Counted from the first letter of the stretch, positions 7,815 to 14,772 are shown. The stretch: DNA of 22,451 nucleotides from Methanocorpusculum sp. (GCA_029987025.1 DALTWQ010000012.1:1-22451), one strand, 5' to 3'. Notes: generated from the sequence alone by a model not told the origin. Made by a program: numbers and translations.

Positions 7815-7998
7815 GATTAAGGTCTTCCGCGCCATGTTCGATTTAACACAGGATGCTCTGGCAAAAGATTTAGGAGTCACACGCCAGACAATTCTGGCAA
7901 TCGAAAAAGGAAAATATGATCCGTCTCTGGAACTGGCTTTTAAAATGGCAAAACGGTTCCAGACAACGGTTGATGAAATATTCACGTATGAAGAATAA
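7804..7998 (+). CDS. XRE/Cro-CI family transcriptional regulator, 64 residues
   Basis: The protein is essentially one helix-turn-helix domain: FDLTQDALAKDLGVTRQTI (12-30) is the HTH, followed by IEKGKYDPSLELAFKMA, the standard third to fifth helices, ending in VDEIFTYEE. This minimal form is common in archaea and bacteria beside small membrane proteins. The ATG at 7804 overlaps the upstream gene by 11 bases and has a strong GGAGGGG site about 10 bases before it. No partner domain is present, so DNA binding is presumably as a dimer. Likely targets are its own promoter and perhaps neighbouring RNA loci; that is inference. Confidence 0.9.
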   Translation: MKNKIKVFRAMFDLTQDALAKDLGVTRQTILAIEKGKYDPSLELAFKMAKRFQTTVDEIFTYEE

Positions 7999-7999
7999 T

Positions 8000-8018
8000 A
8001 GAGAATCATACATTCTCT
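8000..8018. terminator. Hairpin just after the XRE gene
   Basis: AGAGAAT (8000-8006) pairs with ATTCTCT (8012-8018) over a 5-base loop, two bases past the XRE stop codon, followed by TTTT and later TTTTTT (8039-8044). It is the probable end of the DUF2178-XRE transcript. Confidence 0.55.
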
Positions 8019-8094
8019 GATTTTCAGCACAGCATCTGTTTTTTAAAAGAGTCTTTTCTATTCTGCCGCAGAATCAGTTTACCGTATCTGGTTG

Positions 8095-8180
8095 AAAAAA
8101 ACAGGGGGTACGTAACTCACCGGCGGAGGAGGATCAAAACGTTGAAAGGATACTGCCTGAGGCGCTCTCTGTGATGTTAC
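8095..8180 (-). ncRNA. Candidate small RNA closed by a 9-bp stem (unidentified)
   Basis: On the minus strand, GTAACATCAC (8180-8171) pairs with GTGAGTTAC (8120-8112) with one bulged base, enclosing about 50 bases. A perfect TTTATATA box at 8210-8203 is the right distance upstream to start transcription at the foot of the stem, and a seven-T run (8101-8095) follows 10 bases past it, predicting an RNA of about 86 nt. The enclosed loop contains CCTCCTCC, complementary to ribosome-binding sites. It does not fold as a tRNA and no clear C/D or H/ACA boxes are present. It occupies most of the left half of the gene-free stretch 7999-8355. Confidence 0.45.
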
Positions 8181-8202
8181 ACTACTAAATTCGGCATAGG
8201 GG

Positions 8203-8210
8203 TATATAAA
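8203..8210 (-). promoter_or_regulatory. TATA box flanked by an inverted repeat
   Basis: TTTATATA on the minus strand matches the archaeal box A consensus and lies 23 bases before the predicted small RNA start. It sits between TAGGGG (8197-8202) and CCCCTA (8212-8217), a 6-bp inverted repeat that could be an operator or could support initiation in both directions. Confidence 0.5.
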
Positions 8211-8226
8211 CCCCCTACCGCGCGGT

Positions 8227-8326
8227 GCGGAAGTGCCTCAAAGACATGAAAATCCGAAAAATCAGAACTCTAAAAATACTCAGAATGAAAAACAAGGCGC
8301 AGAAATTCCTTAATTGGCACTTCCGC
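8227..8326. repeat. 11-bp perfect inverted repeat enclosing 78 A-rich bases
   Basis: GCGGAAGTGCC (8227-8237) is exactly inverted as GGCACTTCCGC (8316-8326). The interior is A-rich on the plus strand and codes for nothing visible. It may be the stem of another RNA, read rightward from the TATA region at 8203-8210, or a remnant of a small mobile element. No target-site duplication is seen. Confidence 0.5.
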
Positions 8327-8332
8327 GCGAAT

Positions 8333-8355
8333 GAAAAAATACGGCCGGAAACGGC
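8333..8355 (-). terminator. Terminator of the recJ-PUA-NAC-trmI operon
   Basis: On the minus strand, GCCG-TTTC-CGGC (8355-8344) directly follows the trmI stop, then CGTA and a T-run (8339-8334). Confidence 0.55.
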
Positions 8356-9090
8356 TTAGATTTTCCGTGCAACCGTGATGTAGCCGGTATGTCCCACTCT
8401 TGTCGAAGGGCGGGTGCCGCGTGCGCTTCTGGATAGTTCGCGTTCCATTATCTCGACCGTCTGCACATTTTCATCGCCGAAAAGCCGGCGTGCAGTATCC
8501 ATTACAGTAAATGTCTGTTCCAGAAACGGCGTGTATGTTGCGAAGTATCCGCCGTTTTTCAGAAGAGAGTGGGCATGTTCAACATGCTGCGGCTCAATCT
8601 GCATATCAAGGTGCACAATATCAAAAGGACCGTCAGTCACTTCAAGAACATCACATGCGCGGCACTCGACGTTTGTAAGGCCCGCATCTATGATATTTCC
8701 TTCAGCAGTCTTTGAAAAGTCTGCGCGTGCTTCGCAGGTAACAACCTCGCGGGCGCATCCGCCGAAGTAGATTGCTGCAATACCGGAGCCGGTTCCTGCG
8801 TCAAGAACACGGTCGCGTGCGCACATTCCGGTGTATGCCATAACGATGCCGATATCTTTAGGCATCATAGGAGCACCCGTGCGTTTTCCGTGAGAGAAGT
8901 AGTCCCCTGCTTTCGGAAGAATTACGGTAAACTCTTTTCCGAGATGGGTTACAACAGTGCCCCCGTCTTCGCATTCGGCGGCAGCTGCCAAGTCAATCAT
9001 GCCCATGTCGGTGGAAAGTTTACCCTCGCCTAAACGGACAAAGTATTCGCGGGAGTTTCCGCGCAGAATTACCCTGGCGTTTCCAATCAT
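8356..9090 (-). CDS. trmI: tRNA (adenine-N1)-methyltransferase, archaeal TrmI type
   Basis: The 244-residue protein is a class I SAM methyltransferase with an N-terminal beta-barrel region typical of TrmI. Visible motifs are HGKRTGAPMMPKDIG (67-81), equivalent to the family's R-x-P-K-D region, the SAM loop VLDAGTGSGI (95-104), the acidic E120 after strand 2, and DIVHLDMQ later. Archaeal TrmI methylates N1 of A57/A58 in the tRNA T-loop. I chose the ATG at 9090 because it overlaps the NAC stop as ATGA; the frame is open for 14 more codons, but these lie in NAC. It is the last gene of the recJ-PUA-NAC-trmI operon, followed by a terminator. Confidence 0.88.
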   Translation of the reverse strand: MIGNARVILRGNSREYFVRLGEGKLSTDMGMIDLAAAAECEDGGTVVTHLGKEFTVILPKAGDYFSHGKRTGAPMMPKDIGIVMAYTGMCARDRVLDAGTGSGIAAIYFGGCAREVVTCEARADFSKTAEGNIIDAGLTNVECRACDVLEVTDGPFDIVHLDMQIEPQHVEHAHSLLKNGGYFATYTPFLEQTFTVMDTARRLFGDENVQTVEIMERELSRSARGTRPSTRVGHTGYITVARKI

Positions 9091-9422
9091 GCTGAAAGTT
9101 TCAGAATAGCTTCTGCCATGTCGCCTTTGCATTCCGCTAAGGCTGCACGTGCTTCGTCTGCCGTTTTTCCGGTCTGGGCTGCTACAAGGTTTACATCCTC
9201 GTCCGGAATAACAATTTCAGCTTCTTCGAAGTGCACATCGCCGGATAACTGGTACGAGGTCTGGCCCTGCATCGTAATTCCAACGACCTGTGCATTCTCA
9301 AATACATAGTTTCCCTGCGGGGTATAGACAACGACTTTTTCAACGTTTTCGATTTCGTCCATCTTCATACCCATCTTCCGCATTGCGGCTTTCATCTGTT
9401 TCGGATTAATTCCCGGCATCAT
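9087..9422 (-). CDS. nac: Nascent polypeptide-associated complex protein (aNAC)
   Basis: The 111-residue protein has the archaeal NAC layout: a short Met/Lys-rich N-terminus with the PKQMKAAMRKMGM segment, a NAC beta-barrel (about 20-75, including VVVYTPQGNYVFENAQV) and a C-terminal UBA helix bundle (about 76-111, VNLVAAQTGKTADEARAAL). Archaeal NAC forms homodimers and binds ribosomes and emerging polypeptides. Its start overlaps the stop of the PUA gene (ATGA), with a second ATG directly after it (9419), so the first methionine could be either. Its stop overlaps the trmI start in the same way. Confidence 0.95.
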   Translation of the reverse strand: MMPGINPKQMKAAMRKMGMKMDEIENVEKVVVYTPQGNYVFENAQVVGITMQGQTSYQLSGDVHFEEAEIVIPDEDVNLVAAQTGKTADEARAALAECKGDMAEAILKLSA

Positions 9423-9913
9423 TTTTTATTTGCTCCCTGTCTTGTTTTTACTGCTGTTCCGTACGAAAATCCTTTCATCTCGCATCCGGCAAGAACAGCC
9501 ATGCCGGTTGCTAAAAGGTTGTCTGCTTCGTCAGTCACAAAGACTTCGTCTTCTGCCAGTATATCTTCGTCGGCTGAGATTACATGCTTTGCCATTGCAT
9601 TCTTTCCGTCTGCAACAAACGGCACTGCATCTTCAATGACGACCACACGGTTTTTCGGTGCGGGAAGAAACTCATGAAGACGCTTTGCCCCGGGGTATCC
9701 GAGCGTAAGCCGTCCGTCGTTTGCACGGACGGTAACAAGCCGCTCTTTACCTAAGTTGACATATCTGACACGCTTGGTGTTTGAATACGAAAAGGTGACC
9801 TCATCGGGAAAGAGTGCCAGACCGGCACCCCGTCCGAACTGAAAGTCAGCAATTCTTCGTACGCGACTTAAGCTGCTCTTCGATAAGTTCGTTAACTCTT
9901 CTGACGAAATCAT
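9419..9913 (-). CDS. PUA-domain RNA-binding protein
   Basis: The 164-residue protein has a pre-PUA segment (LSRVRRIADFQFGRGAG, about 15-31; FPDEVTF 35-41) and a C-terminal PUA domain (about 85-160: NRVVVIEDAVPFVADGKNAMAKHV, then VFVTDEADNLLATGMAVLAG). It resembles stand-alone archaeal PUA proteins related to the C-terminal part of archaeosine transglycosylase, which bind tRNA or rRNA. The ATG at 9913 has an AGGA site 7 bases upstream; no GTG, TTG or ATG occurs between it and the conserved pre-PUA start. It overlaps the end of the recJ-like gene by 68 bases in another frame and is followed by NAC with an ATGA overlap. Confidence 0.82.
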   Translation of the reverse strand: MISSEELTNLSKSSLSRVRRIADFQFGRGAGLALFPDEVTFSYSNTKRVRYVNLGKERLVTVRANDGRLTLGYPGAKRLHEFLPAPKNRVVVIEDAVPFVADGKNAMAKHVISADEDILAEDEVFVTDEADNLLATGMAVLAGCEMKGFSYGTAVKTRQGANKK

Positions 9914-11243
9914 GTTCGCATCCTTTCGGTATATATGCGCCTGCTGCAATATTATGTCCTCCGCCTCCTCCGCCGAATTCAGCGGCTGATTTACATAAAG
10001 CTTCCTGCAGATTTACGCCGCGGCGCACCATCCGTTCATTCGTGCGCATGGAAACTTTCAGCAGTTCCGGCTCATCTGAAACAGAGCAGATGACAAGAAT
10101 CGGTTTTAAGGGGTTCAGTTTGGATAACGCCATTCCGGCCCCGATTCCTACTACGGTGTCCGGATATTTGTCGCCGGTATTTACCGCCTGAATTGCCGTG
10201 AGTTCTTCGACGCCGAGCTCTAAGATGTACTCGCAGAGGTCGCGGATAATACTCCTGTGATGCCGGAGCATGTGTTCTGCTTCGCGGTAGTGAACGCCGC
10301 GGTCGCCTGCGCAGACGGCAGCACCTATACCCGGTTTCTGCCATCTGCCGCAGGCGTTAAGCATAGTTGCATACTCTGATGCGTTTCTGAGCGGACTTTT
10401 TTCTGCTTCGTCCGGGAAGAAATAATGCTCTGCAAAAAGACGCTCAACAGATTCTCCGTTTGCTATCATCTGTTCTGCAACGACGCTTGAGAGCCTGCGT
10501 ATCTCATCTTCAGATAATTCTTCAAAGACGCGGACAGAACTTTCTGCCGGATATATGCCTGCCCGGCAGAGAAGTGCCGCTGCTGCGGCAGGTTTTCCGG
10601 AGATTCCCGGGATTACCGGGTCGTCGCTGTTTGATAGTGAGAGATGCAGCGCCCGCGTTGACAGGCCATAGCAGTTTATGCCGTATCTGATGGTGAGAAT
10701 GCCGTTTTTCTCCGCGTCTTCTGCAATCCAGTGGGCAATACCGCAGAGCCGGCATTTTTCCCGCGCCATCATGTCTCCGACATTTCCGACGACGGCGAGT
10801 TTGCTTAAGTCCAGGTTTGCCTCATCCATTTTTCGCGCGGTCAGATAACAGATTCCCGCGGCGCTGCACTTCTCATACTCCTCACCGTAGAACTGGGAGT
10901 TTACCTGGAAGTACTCGGTTCCTTTTTCAGCGGCCTGAGGTATGTGGTGGTCGAGAATGAGAACTTCATCCGATGAAAATCCGGCATCTTCGAGAAGATT
11001 CTGCTGACCGGAGCCTAAGTCCGTGAAAAGCTTGAGACTTGAATCACGCGGAATGTGCGGGATTGTCATCGGTTCAAGCTGGCGGACGAAAACAGGTTTT
11101 GCCTCTATATGTGCGCGCGAAAGCGCCTGAAGCATAATAGAGCCGCTTGAGATGCCGTCTGCATCGATATGGGATACTACAGTTACTGAATCGCTTTCGC
11201 TGATAATGTCCGCAGCTTTACTGATATCTTCAACGACCCCCAT
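9846..11243 (-). CDS. RecJ-like DHH/DHHA1 single-strand nuclease
   Basis: The 465-residue protein has the DHH catalytic motifs SHIDADGISSG (24-34), TDLGSG (74-79), DHH (98-100) and GNVGDMM (153-159), and the C-terminal DHHA1 motif GGGGGGHNIAAGA (about 424-436). Archaeal RecJ-like proteins (some known as GAN, the GINS-associated nuclease) degrade single-stranded DNA or RNA with Mn/Mg, acting in replication, repair or RNA turnover. An insert with CRLCG at about residues 163-167 lies after the DHH domain. The frame stays open to 11381, but the ATG at 11243 has a clear AGGAG site at 7-base spacing and matches the family N-terminus. It heads a four-gene operon with PUA, NAC and trmI. Confidence 0.88.
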   Translation of the reverse strand: MGVVEDISKAADIISESDSVTVVSHIDADGISSGSIMLQALSRAHIEAKPVFVRQLEPMTIPHIPRDSSLKLFTDLGSGQQNLLEDAGFSSDEVLILDHHIPQAAEKGTEYFQVNSQFYGEEYEKCSAAGICYLTARKMDEANLDLSKLAVVGNVGDMMAREKCRLCGIAHWIAEDAEKNGILTIRYGINCYGLSTRALHLSLSNSDDPVIPGISGKPAAAAALLCRAGIYPAESSVRVFEELSEDEIRRLSSVVAEQMIANGESVERLFAEHYFFPDEAEKSPLRNASEYATMLNACGRWQKPGIGAAVCAGDRGVHYREAEHMLRHHRSIIRDLCEYILELGVEELTAIQAVNTGDKYPDTVVGIGAGMALSKLNPLKPILVICSVSDEPELLKVSMRTNERMVRRGVNLQEALCKSAAEFGGGGGGHNIAAGAYIPKGCEHDFVRRVNELIEEQLKSRTKNC

Positions 11244-11333
11244 ATCCAACTCCTGATTATCTATATTCTTTGTCGTATGAGGAAATAAGGTATAGGTTGA
11301 AGATGTCAGAAAACCAATTACATTCATAACTCT

Positions 11334-11537
11334 ATGTCCGGCAAAAAAGATTCCCTTGATAAAATTACGGTAATTGACCACCCGCGTATGATTTCAGGCT
11401 GCATCGGATTAGCCATGGGGCTTGCAGTTCTGGTTTTATCCCTGCTGCACAAAATGGCCCCTGAACATGCGGTTATCTTTCTTTCCATCGCAGCAATAGC
11501 ATTCGGAATTTACCTGCTCATTCCGAAAAAACAGTGA
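11334..11537 (+). CDS. Small two-helix membrane protein, unrecognised
   Basis: The 67-residue protein has a basic N-terminus (MSGKKDSLDKI), two membrane helices (about 19-38 and 45-63) joined by HKMAPEH, and a KKQ tail. It is too short for confident family assignment and I know no function for it. Support comes from its independent position between the divergent recJ-like operon and the EamA gene, with 41 bases to the latter, and from a protein-like hydrophobic pattern. The ATG at 11334 lacks a ribosome site and may be leaderless. Confidence 0.6.
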   Translation: MSGKKDSLDKITVIDHPRMISGCIGLAMGLAVLVLSLLHKMAPEHAVIFLSIAAIAFGIYLLIPKKQ

Positions 11538-11578
11538 GATATTTCCGGGCGAATTAATCCGGTGTGACCTGTATCCGA

Positions 11579-12460
11579 ATGAATAAATCTCTTATCTTTT
11601 TCCTTGCAGCGCTGCTTATTTTCGGAACAAACGGTATCGTTGCAAGTTTTATTCCGCTTACAAGTACAGAGATTGTGTTTTTCCGTGCGCTGCTCGGGTC
11701 GCTGACTCTTGCTGCAGTATATTTCCTTCTCAGAAAAAAGATTACCATCTTTAAAAAGCGAAAGGACCTCATTCTTCTTATTCTATCAGGGGCTGCCATG
11801 GGTTTATCATGGATGTTTCTCTACGAAGCGTACCAGCAAAGCGGCGTCAGCATTTCAACCCTTCTCTATTACAGCGCCCCGCTAATCGTAATGGCTCTGT
11901 CATATCTTCTCTTCCGCGAAAAGTTTACGGCAAAGCGGGTTGTCGGATTCGGTATTGTGGCTGCCGGATGCATCATTTTAAACGGAGGTGCTGTTCTTGA
12001 CGGTGTCGGGGGATTCGGTCTTTTCTGCGGCGCAATGTCTGCTGTAACGTGTGCAGTAATGATTATCTTAAACAAAAAGGCAACCGGCGTCAGCGGTCTG
12101 GAAAATACCTTGTTCCAGCTCATATTTGCCTGCATCACGGTTGCGGTCTTTGTCGCATTTACCAGCGGTTTTTCCTTTATCCCCGGAATATCTCCGGATG
12201 CATGGGTATGGATTTTGGTTATCGGTATTTTCAATACAGGCATCGGATGTCTCCTCTACTTCTCTTCCATCGGCAAACTTCCCGTGCAGACCGTGTCCGT
12301 TTTAGGATACCTTGAGCCGCTTTCCGCGGTGATATTTTCTACGATATTCCTGCAGGAGTTCTTAACGCCTCTGCAGACTTTGGGAGCAGTCTGTATTCTG
12401 GGCGGGGCTGTATTTGCAGAAGCCGGATGGAAGAAACTGAGATGTAAGAAAACTCTCTGA
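11579..12460 (+). CDS. EamA-family (DMT superfamily) transporter
   Basis: The 293-residue protein has about ten membrane helices in two homologous EamA halves (about 1-135 and 145-290). Typical features are FGTNGIVASF early, a PLTSTEIVFFRALLGS stretch around the second helix, and LGYLEPLSAVIFSTIFLQE near the end (the conserved 'EP' motif of DMT exporters). Members export amino acids or metabolites; the substrate here cannot be predicted. An upstream GTG at 11564 is possible, but the ATG at 11579 (MNKSLIFF) is preferred because a GGTGTGA site lies about 11 bases before it. It is read with the small membrane gene and followed by the cupin gene. Confidence 0.88.
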   Translation: MNKSLIFFLAALLIFGTNGIVASFIPLTSTEIVFFRALLGSLTLAAVYFLLRKKITIFKKRKDLILLILSGAAMGLSWMFLYEAYQQSGVSISTLLYYSAPLIVMALSYLLFREKFTAKRVVGFGIVAAGCIILNGGAVLDGVGGFGLFCGAMSAVTCAVMIILNKKATGVSGLENTLFQLIFACITVAVFVAFTSGFSFIPGISPDAWVWILVIGIFNTGIGCLLYFSSIGKLPVQTVSVLGYLEPLSAVIFSTIFLQEFLTPLQTLGAVCILGGAVFAEAGWKKLRCKKTL

Positions 12461-12482
12461 TGCTCATGTCTATGACCAAGAA

Positions 12483-12490
12483 CATTATAT
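12483..12490 (+). promoter_or_regulatory. TATA box for the cupin gene
   Basis: CATTATAT is centred about 27 bases before the cupin ATG, which predicts an almost leaderless transcript, independent of the EamA gene. Confidence 0.5.
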
Positions 12491-12513
12491 CCGATAGAGA
12501 CTAAGGGAATAGT

Positions 12514-12846
12514 ATGGAATATGATTCATCAAAACTTATCGGAAATGTGATTCCGGTAAAAGAACTCACAGAATATCAGAAAGGGTCTGTAGTATCCCGT
12601 ATGGTGATAAACAAAAAATCAGGAACCGTTACGGCATTTGCGTTTGAAAAAGGTGAGGGACTTTCCGAACATTCCGCACCGTTTGATGCATTAGTCATCG
12701 CTGTCGAAGGAGATGCAGAAATTCCGATAGGCAGTATTTCACATACGGTTCATGCCGGAGACATGCTTATCATGCCCGCTAATGTGCCGCATGCGGTACA
12801 TCCCCTCACCCGGTTTAAGATGATGCTTGTGCTGATTCATGAGTAA
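12514..12846 (+). CDS. Single-domain cupin protein
   Basis: The 110-residue protein is a small cupin beta-barrel. Motif 1 is GEGLSEHSAPFDALVIAVEG (47-66, with H53 and E65), and motif 2 is GDMLIMPANVPHAV (82-95, with H93). Only part of the usual metal ligand set is present, since the second histidine of HxH is replaced, so metal binding may be altered. Small cupins of this kind are common in methanogens and have no fixed function. It has its own TATA box and is followed after 46 bases by the MBL-fold gene, possibly on the same transcript. Confidence 0.88.
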   Translation: MEYDSSKLIGNVIPVKELTEYQKGSVVSRMVINKKSGTVTAFAFEKGEGLSEHSAPFDALVIAVEGDAEIPIGSISHTVHAGDMLIMPANVPHAVHPLTRFKMMLVLIHE

Positions 12847-12892
12847 TTTCTGTTCACAAATCCTTACGTAACAGAAGCACCAATACTCTTCT

Positions 12893-13702
12893 ATGCAGCT
12901 GACCGTACTCTGTGATAACTATACCTCAACCTATACGGCAAAAACATACCTCGGTGAACCGGGATTTTCCGTCTATATCGAAGACGGTTCTGATACAATT
13001 CTTTTTGACTGCGGCTATACTGATGTATTTCTGAAAAACGCAGAGACGGCCGGAATTGATGTAACAACTCTTACAAAAGTTGTCTTCTCTCACGGGCATG
13101 ACGACCACACGGGAGGGCTGAAGTTTCTTCTGCCGCTGATAAAAAAAGGAACCGACCTCTATGCTCATCCGGACACCTTCCGGGAAAAAAGAAGGGGAGA
13201 GGAAAACACCGGCTCTCTTTTCCGCGCAGAAGACCTGGAAAAAACATTTGCCATGCATCTTGCAGAGGGTCCGCAGAAGGTATCCGAACACCTGACATTT
13301 TTGGGTGAAATCCCGTCACTTACCTCCTTTGAACCGCGAAAACAGTTTGATATGCACGATGACGGTACGGGACACTTTGTTCCTGATTTTGTGCGTGAGG
13401 ATTCAGCTCTTGTCTATGAAGATGCAGCGGGCATCAGCATCATAACCGGATGTTCTCACGCCGGTATCTGCAATATCTGTGAGTATGCAAAGCAGTTGTT
13501 TAAAAAACCACTCCGTTCTGTTCTCGGCGGATTCCATCTCAAAAATGCGGATGAGAGGGTGGAAAAAACAATTGCATATTTCAGGGAAAACAGTGTGCGT
13601 GAACTCTATCCCTGTCACTGTGTCTCATTTGCAGTAAAGGCAAAAATTAATGCAGAAATTCCGCTGCAGGAAGGAGGCGCCGGACTGACTCTTGAGTGGT
13701 GA
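12893..13702 (+). CDS. MBL-fold metallohydrolase (COG1237-like)
   Basis: The 269-residue protein is a metallo-beta-lactamase fold enzyme with the metal motif SHGHDDHTGG (66-75: H67, H69, D71, H72), LFDCGY (37-42), TGCSHAGICNI in the middle region, LGGFHL and YPCHCVS near the C-terminus. This set belongs to the group annotated as 7,8-dihydropterin-6-yl-methyl-4-(beta-D-ribofuranosyl)aminobenzene 5'-phosphate synthase, named from methanopterin chemistry, although most members have no tested reaction. All metal ligands are present, so it should be active. A T-run 6 bases after the stop ends the transcript, facing the oppositely oriented nuclease gene. Confidence 0.88.
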   Translation: MQLTVLCDNYTSTYTAKTYLGEPGFSVYIEDGSDTILFDCGYTDVFLKNAETAGIDVTTLTKVVFSHGHDDHTGGLKFLLPLIKKGTDLYAHPDTFREKRRGEENTGSLFRAEDLEKTFAMHLAEGPQKVSEHLTFLGEIPSLTSFEPRKQFDMHDDGTGHFVPDFVREDSALVYEDAAGISIITGCSHAGICNICEYAKQLFKKPLRSVLGGFHLKNADERVEKTIAYFRENSVRELYPCHCVSFAVKAKINAEIPLQEGGAGLTLEW

Positions 13703-13708
13703 GTTCGG

Positions 13709-13715
13709 TTTTTTT
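13709..13715 (+). terminator. T7 terminator after the MBL gene
   Basis: Seven T on the plus strand follow the MBL stop codon by 6 bases, in the 38-base gap between converging genes. Confidence 0.5.
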
Positions 13716-13740
13716 CCGTGGAAGGGATTCTCTAAAACGA

Positions 13741-14772
13741 TCAGATATTCTTCTGATATATTGCTTCCATTTCGCGGACCATACGCCCCTCAATCTCTTC
13801 AGTATCCGGAAGAACTTTGCGCAGCATCTCAGGAAGTTCCTGCGAGAATGCGTACTCAGAAACACCGATAGGTTTTTTCAAATCACGAAGGGCATACTCG
13901 GCAACGAACTTCTGCTTATCGCGGCAGAGAATTAAACCGATAGACGGAGCGTCAGCGTCTGACTTAATCAGGTCATCAACTGCTGAGAGATAGAAGTTCA
14001 TCTTGCCTGCATACTCCGGCTTAAACTTCCCGGTCTTCAGCTCAACAACCACATAACAGTGAAGCTTTAAGTGATAGAACAGCAGGTCCATATAGAAATC
14101 CTCGCCGCCGACCTCAAGATGGACCTGACGGCCCACAAATGCAAACCCGCACCCGAACTCAAGAAGAAGCTTGGTCACATGAGATACAAGTGCGTCCTCG
14201 ACCTCAAGCTCGGAGACTTCGTTCGAAAACGAAAGAAAATCAAACACATACGGGTCTTTAAACAAAGCAGAAACATTCTTCTGCGGAAGCACCTTCTCAA
14301 AATTCGAAACCTCAAGAGTCTTGCCCTGCCGCTTATACAAATCAGTAGCAATCTGATGGTCAAGAACACGAACAGACCAGCCGTTTTCAATGGCTTTCAT
14401 CAGATACCAGTCACGTATTTCCTGTTTTTTTACCCGTTCCATTACCAGGACTGTATGTGACCATGGTAATTGTGCAGACAGTGTCTGCACTATTTGTTTT
14501 GAGGGGTACATTTCAGCAAATCGTTTCATGTTTTTGAGGTTTCTCGGAGAAAAGCCGGTTAATTCAGGGAATTCTTTTCTGATATCTGCAGATAGGTTTT
14601 CGATGAATTTACTGCCCCATTCCGCCCGTTCGAGAATAATTTTCCCGACATTCCAGTATAGAAGAACAAGTTCGCGGTTTACCGATAAAAGAGCACGCTG
14701 CTGAGCCTGCCGGACGCCGGAAATAATCTCTGAAACAACACCTGTGTATTCCGCCGAAAAAATTTCAGACAT
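13741..14772 (-). CDS. YhcG/DUF1016 family PD-(D/E)XK nuclease
   Basis: The 343-residue protein has the N-terminal DUF1016 helical domain (about 8-165, with LYWNVGKII 38-46, SPRNLKNMKRFAEMYP 75-90 and LPWSH 102-106) and a C-terminal PD-(D/E)XK nuclease domain (about 170-330). Catalytic residues are D229 (MDLLFYH) and E244/K246 in VVVELKTGKFKPEYAGK. Family members occur beside restriction systems and on mobile islands, and their target is poorly known. Here no methylase, restriction enzyme or transposase is nearby, so it is an orphan just downstream of mutL in the same direction. I use the ATG at 14772; the frame extends to a TTG at 14796 that lacks support. It looks full length. Confidence 0.88.
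   Translation of the reverse strand: MSEIFSAEYTGVVSEIISGVRQAQQRALLSVNRELVLLYWNVGKIILERAEWGSKFIENLSADIRKEFPELTGFSPRNLKNMKRFAEMYPSKQIVQTLSAQLPWSHTVLVMERVKKQEIRDWYLMKAIENGWSVRVLDHQIATDLYKRQGKTLEVSNFEKVLPQKNVSALFKDPYVFDFLSFSNEVSELEVEDALVSHVTKLLLEFGCGFAFVGRQVHLEVGGEDFYMDLLFYHLKLHCYVVVELKTGKFKPEYAGKMNFYLSAVDDLIKSDADAPSIGLILCRDKQKFVAEYALRDLKKPIGVSEYAFSQELPEMLRKVLPDTEEIEGRMVREMEAIYQKNI

Noticed and set aside
8095..8180. tRNA or C/D-box guide RNA
   Set aside because: No cloverleaf, no T-loop GTTCRA motif and no correctly ordered RTGATGA/CTGA boxes.
9091..9132. Longer N-terminus for the TrmI methyltransferase
   Set aside because: The extra codons lie inside the NAC gene; the ATGA overlap at 9090 matches the operon style.
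11244..11381. 46-residue N-terminal extension of the RecJ-like protein
   Set aside because: It lies in the divergent promoter region and crosses the start of the plus-strand gene; the AGGAG site supports 11243.
13741..14772. Restriction-modification system
   Set aside because: No methylase, specificity or restriction subunit gene lies on either side.
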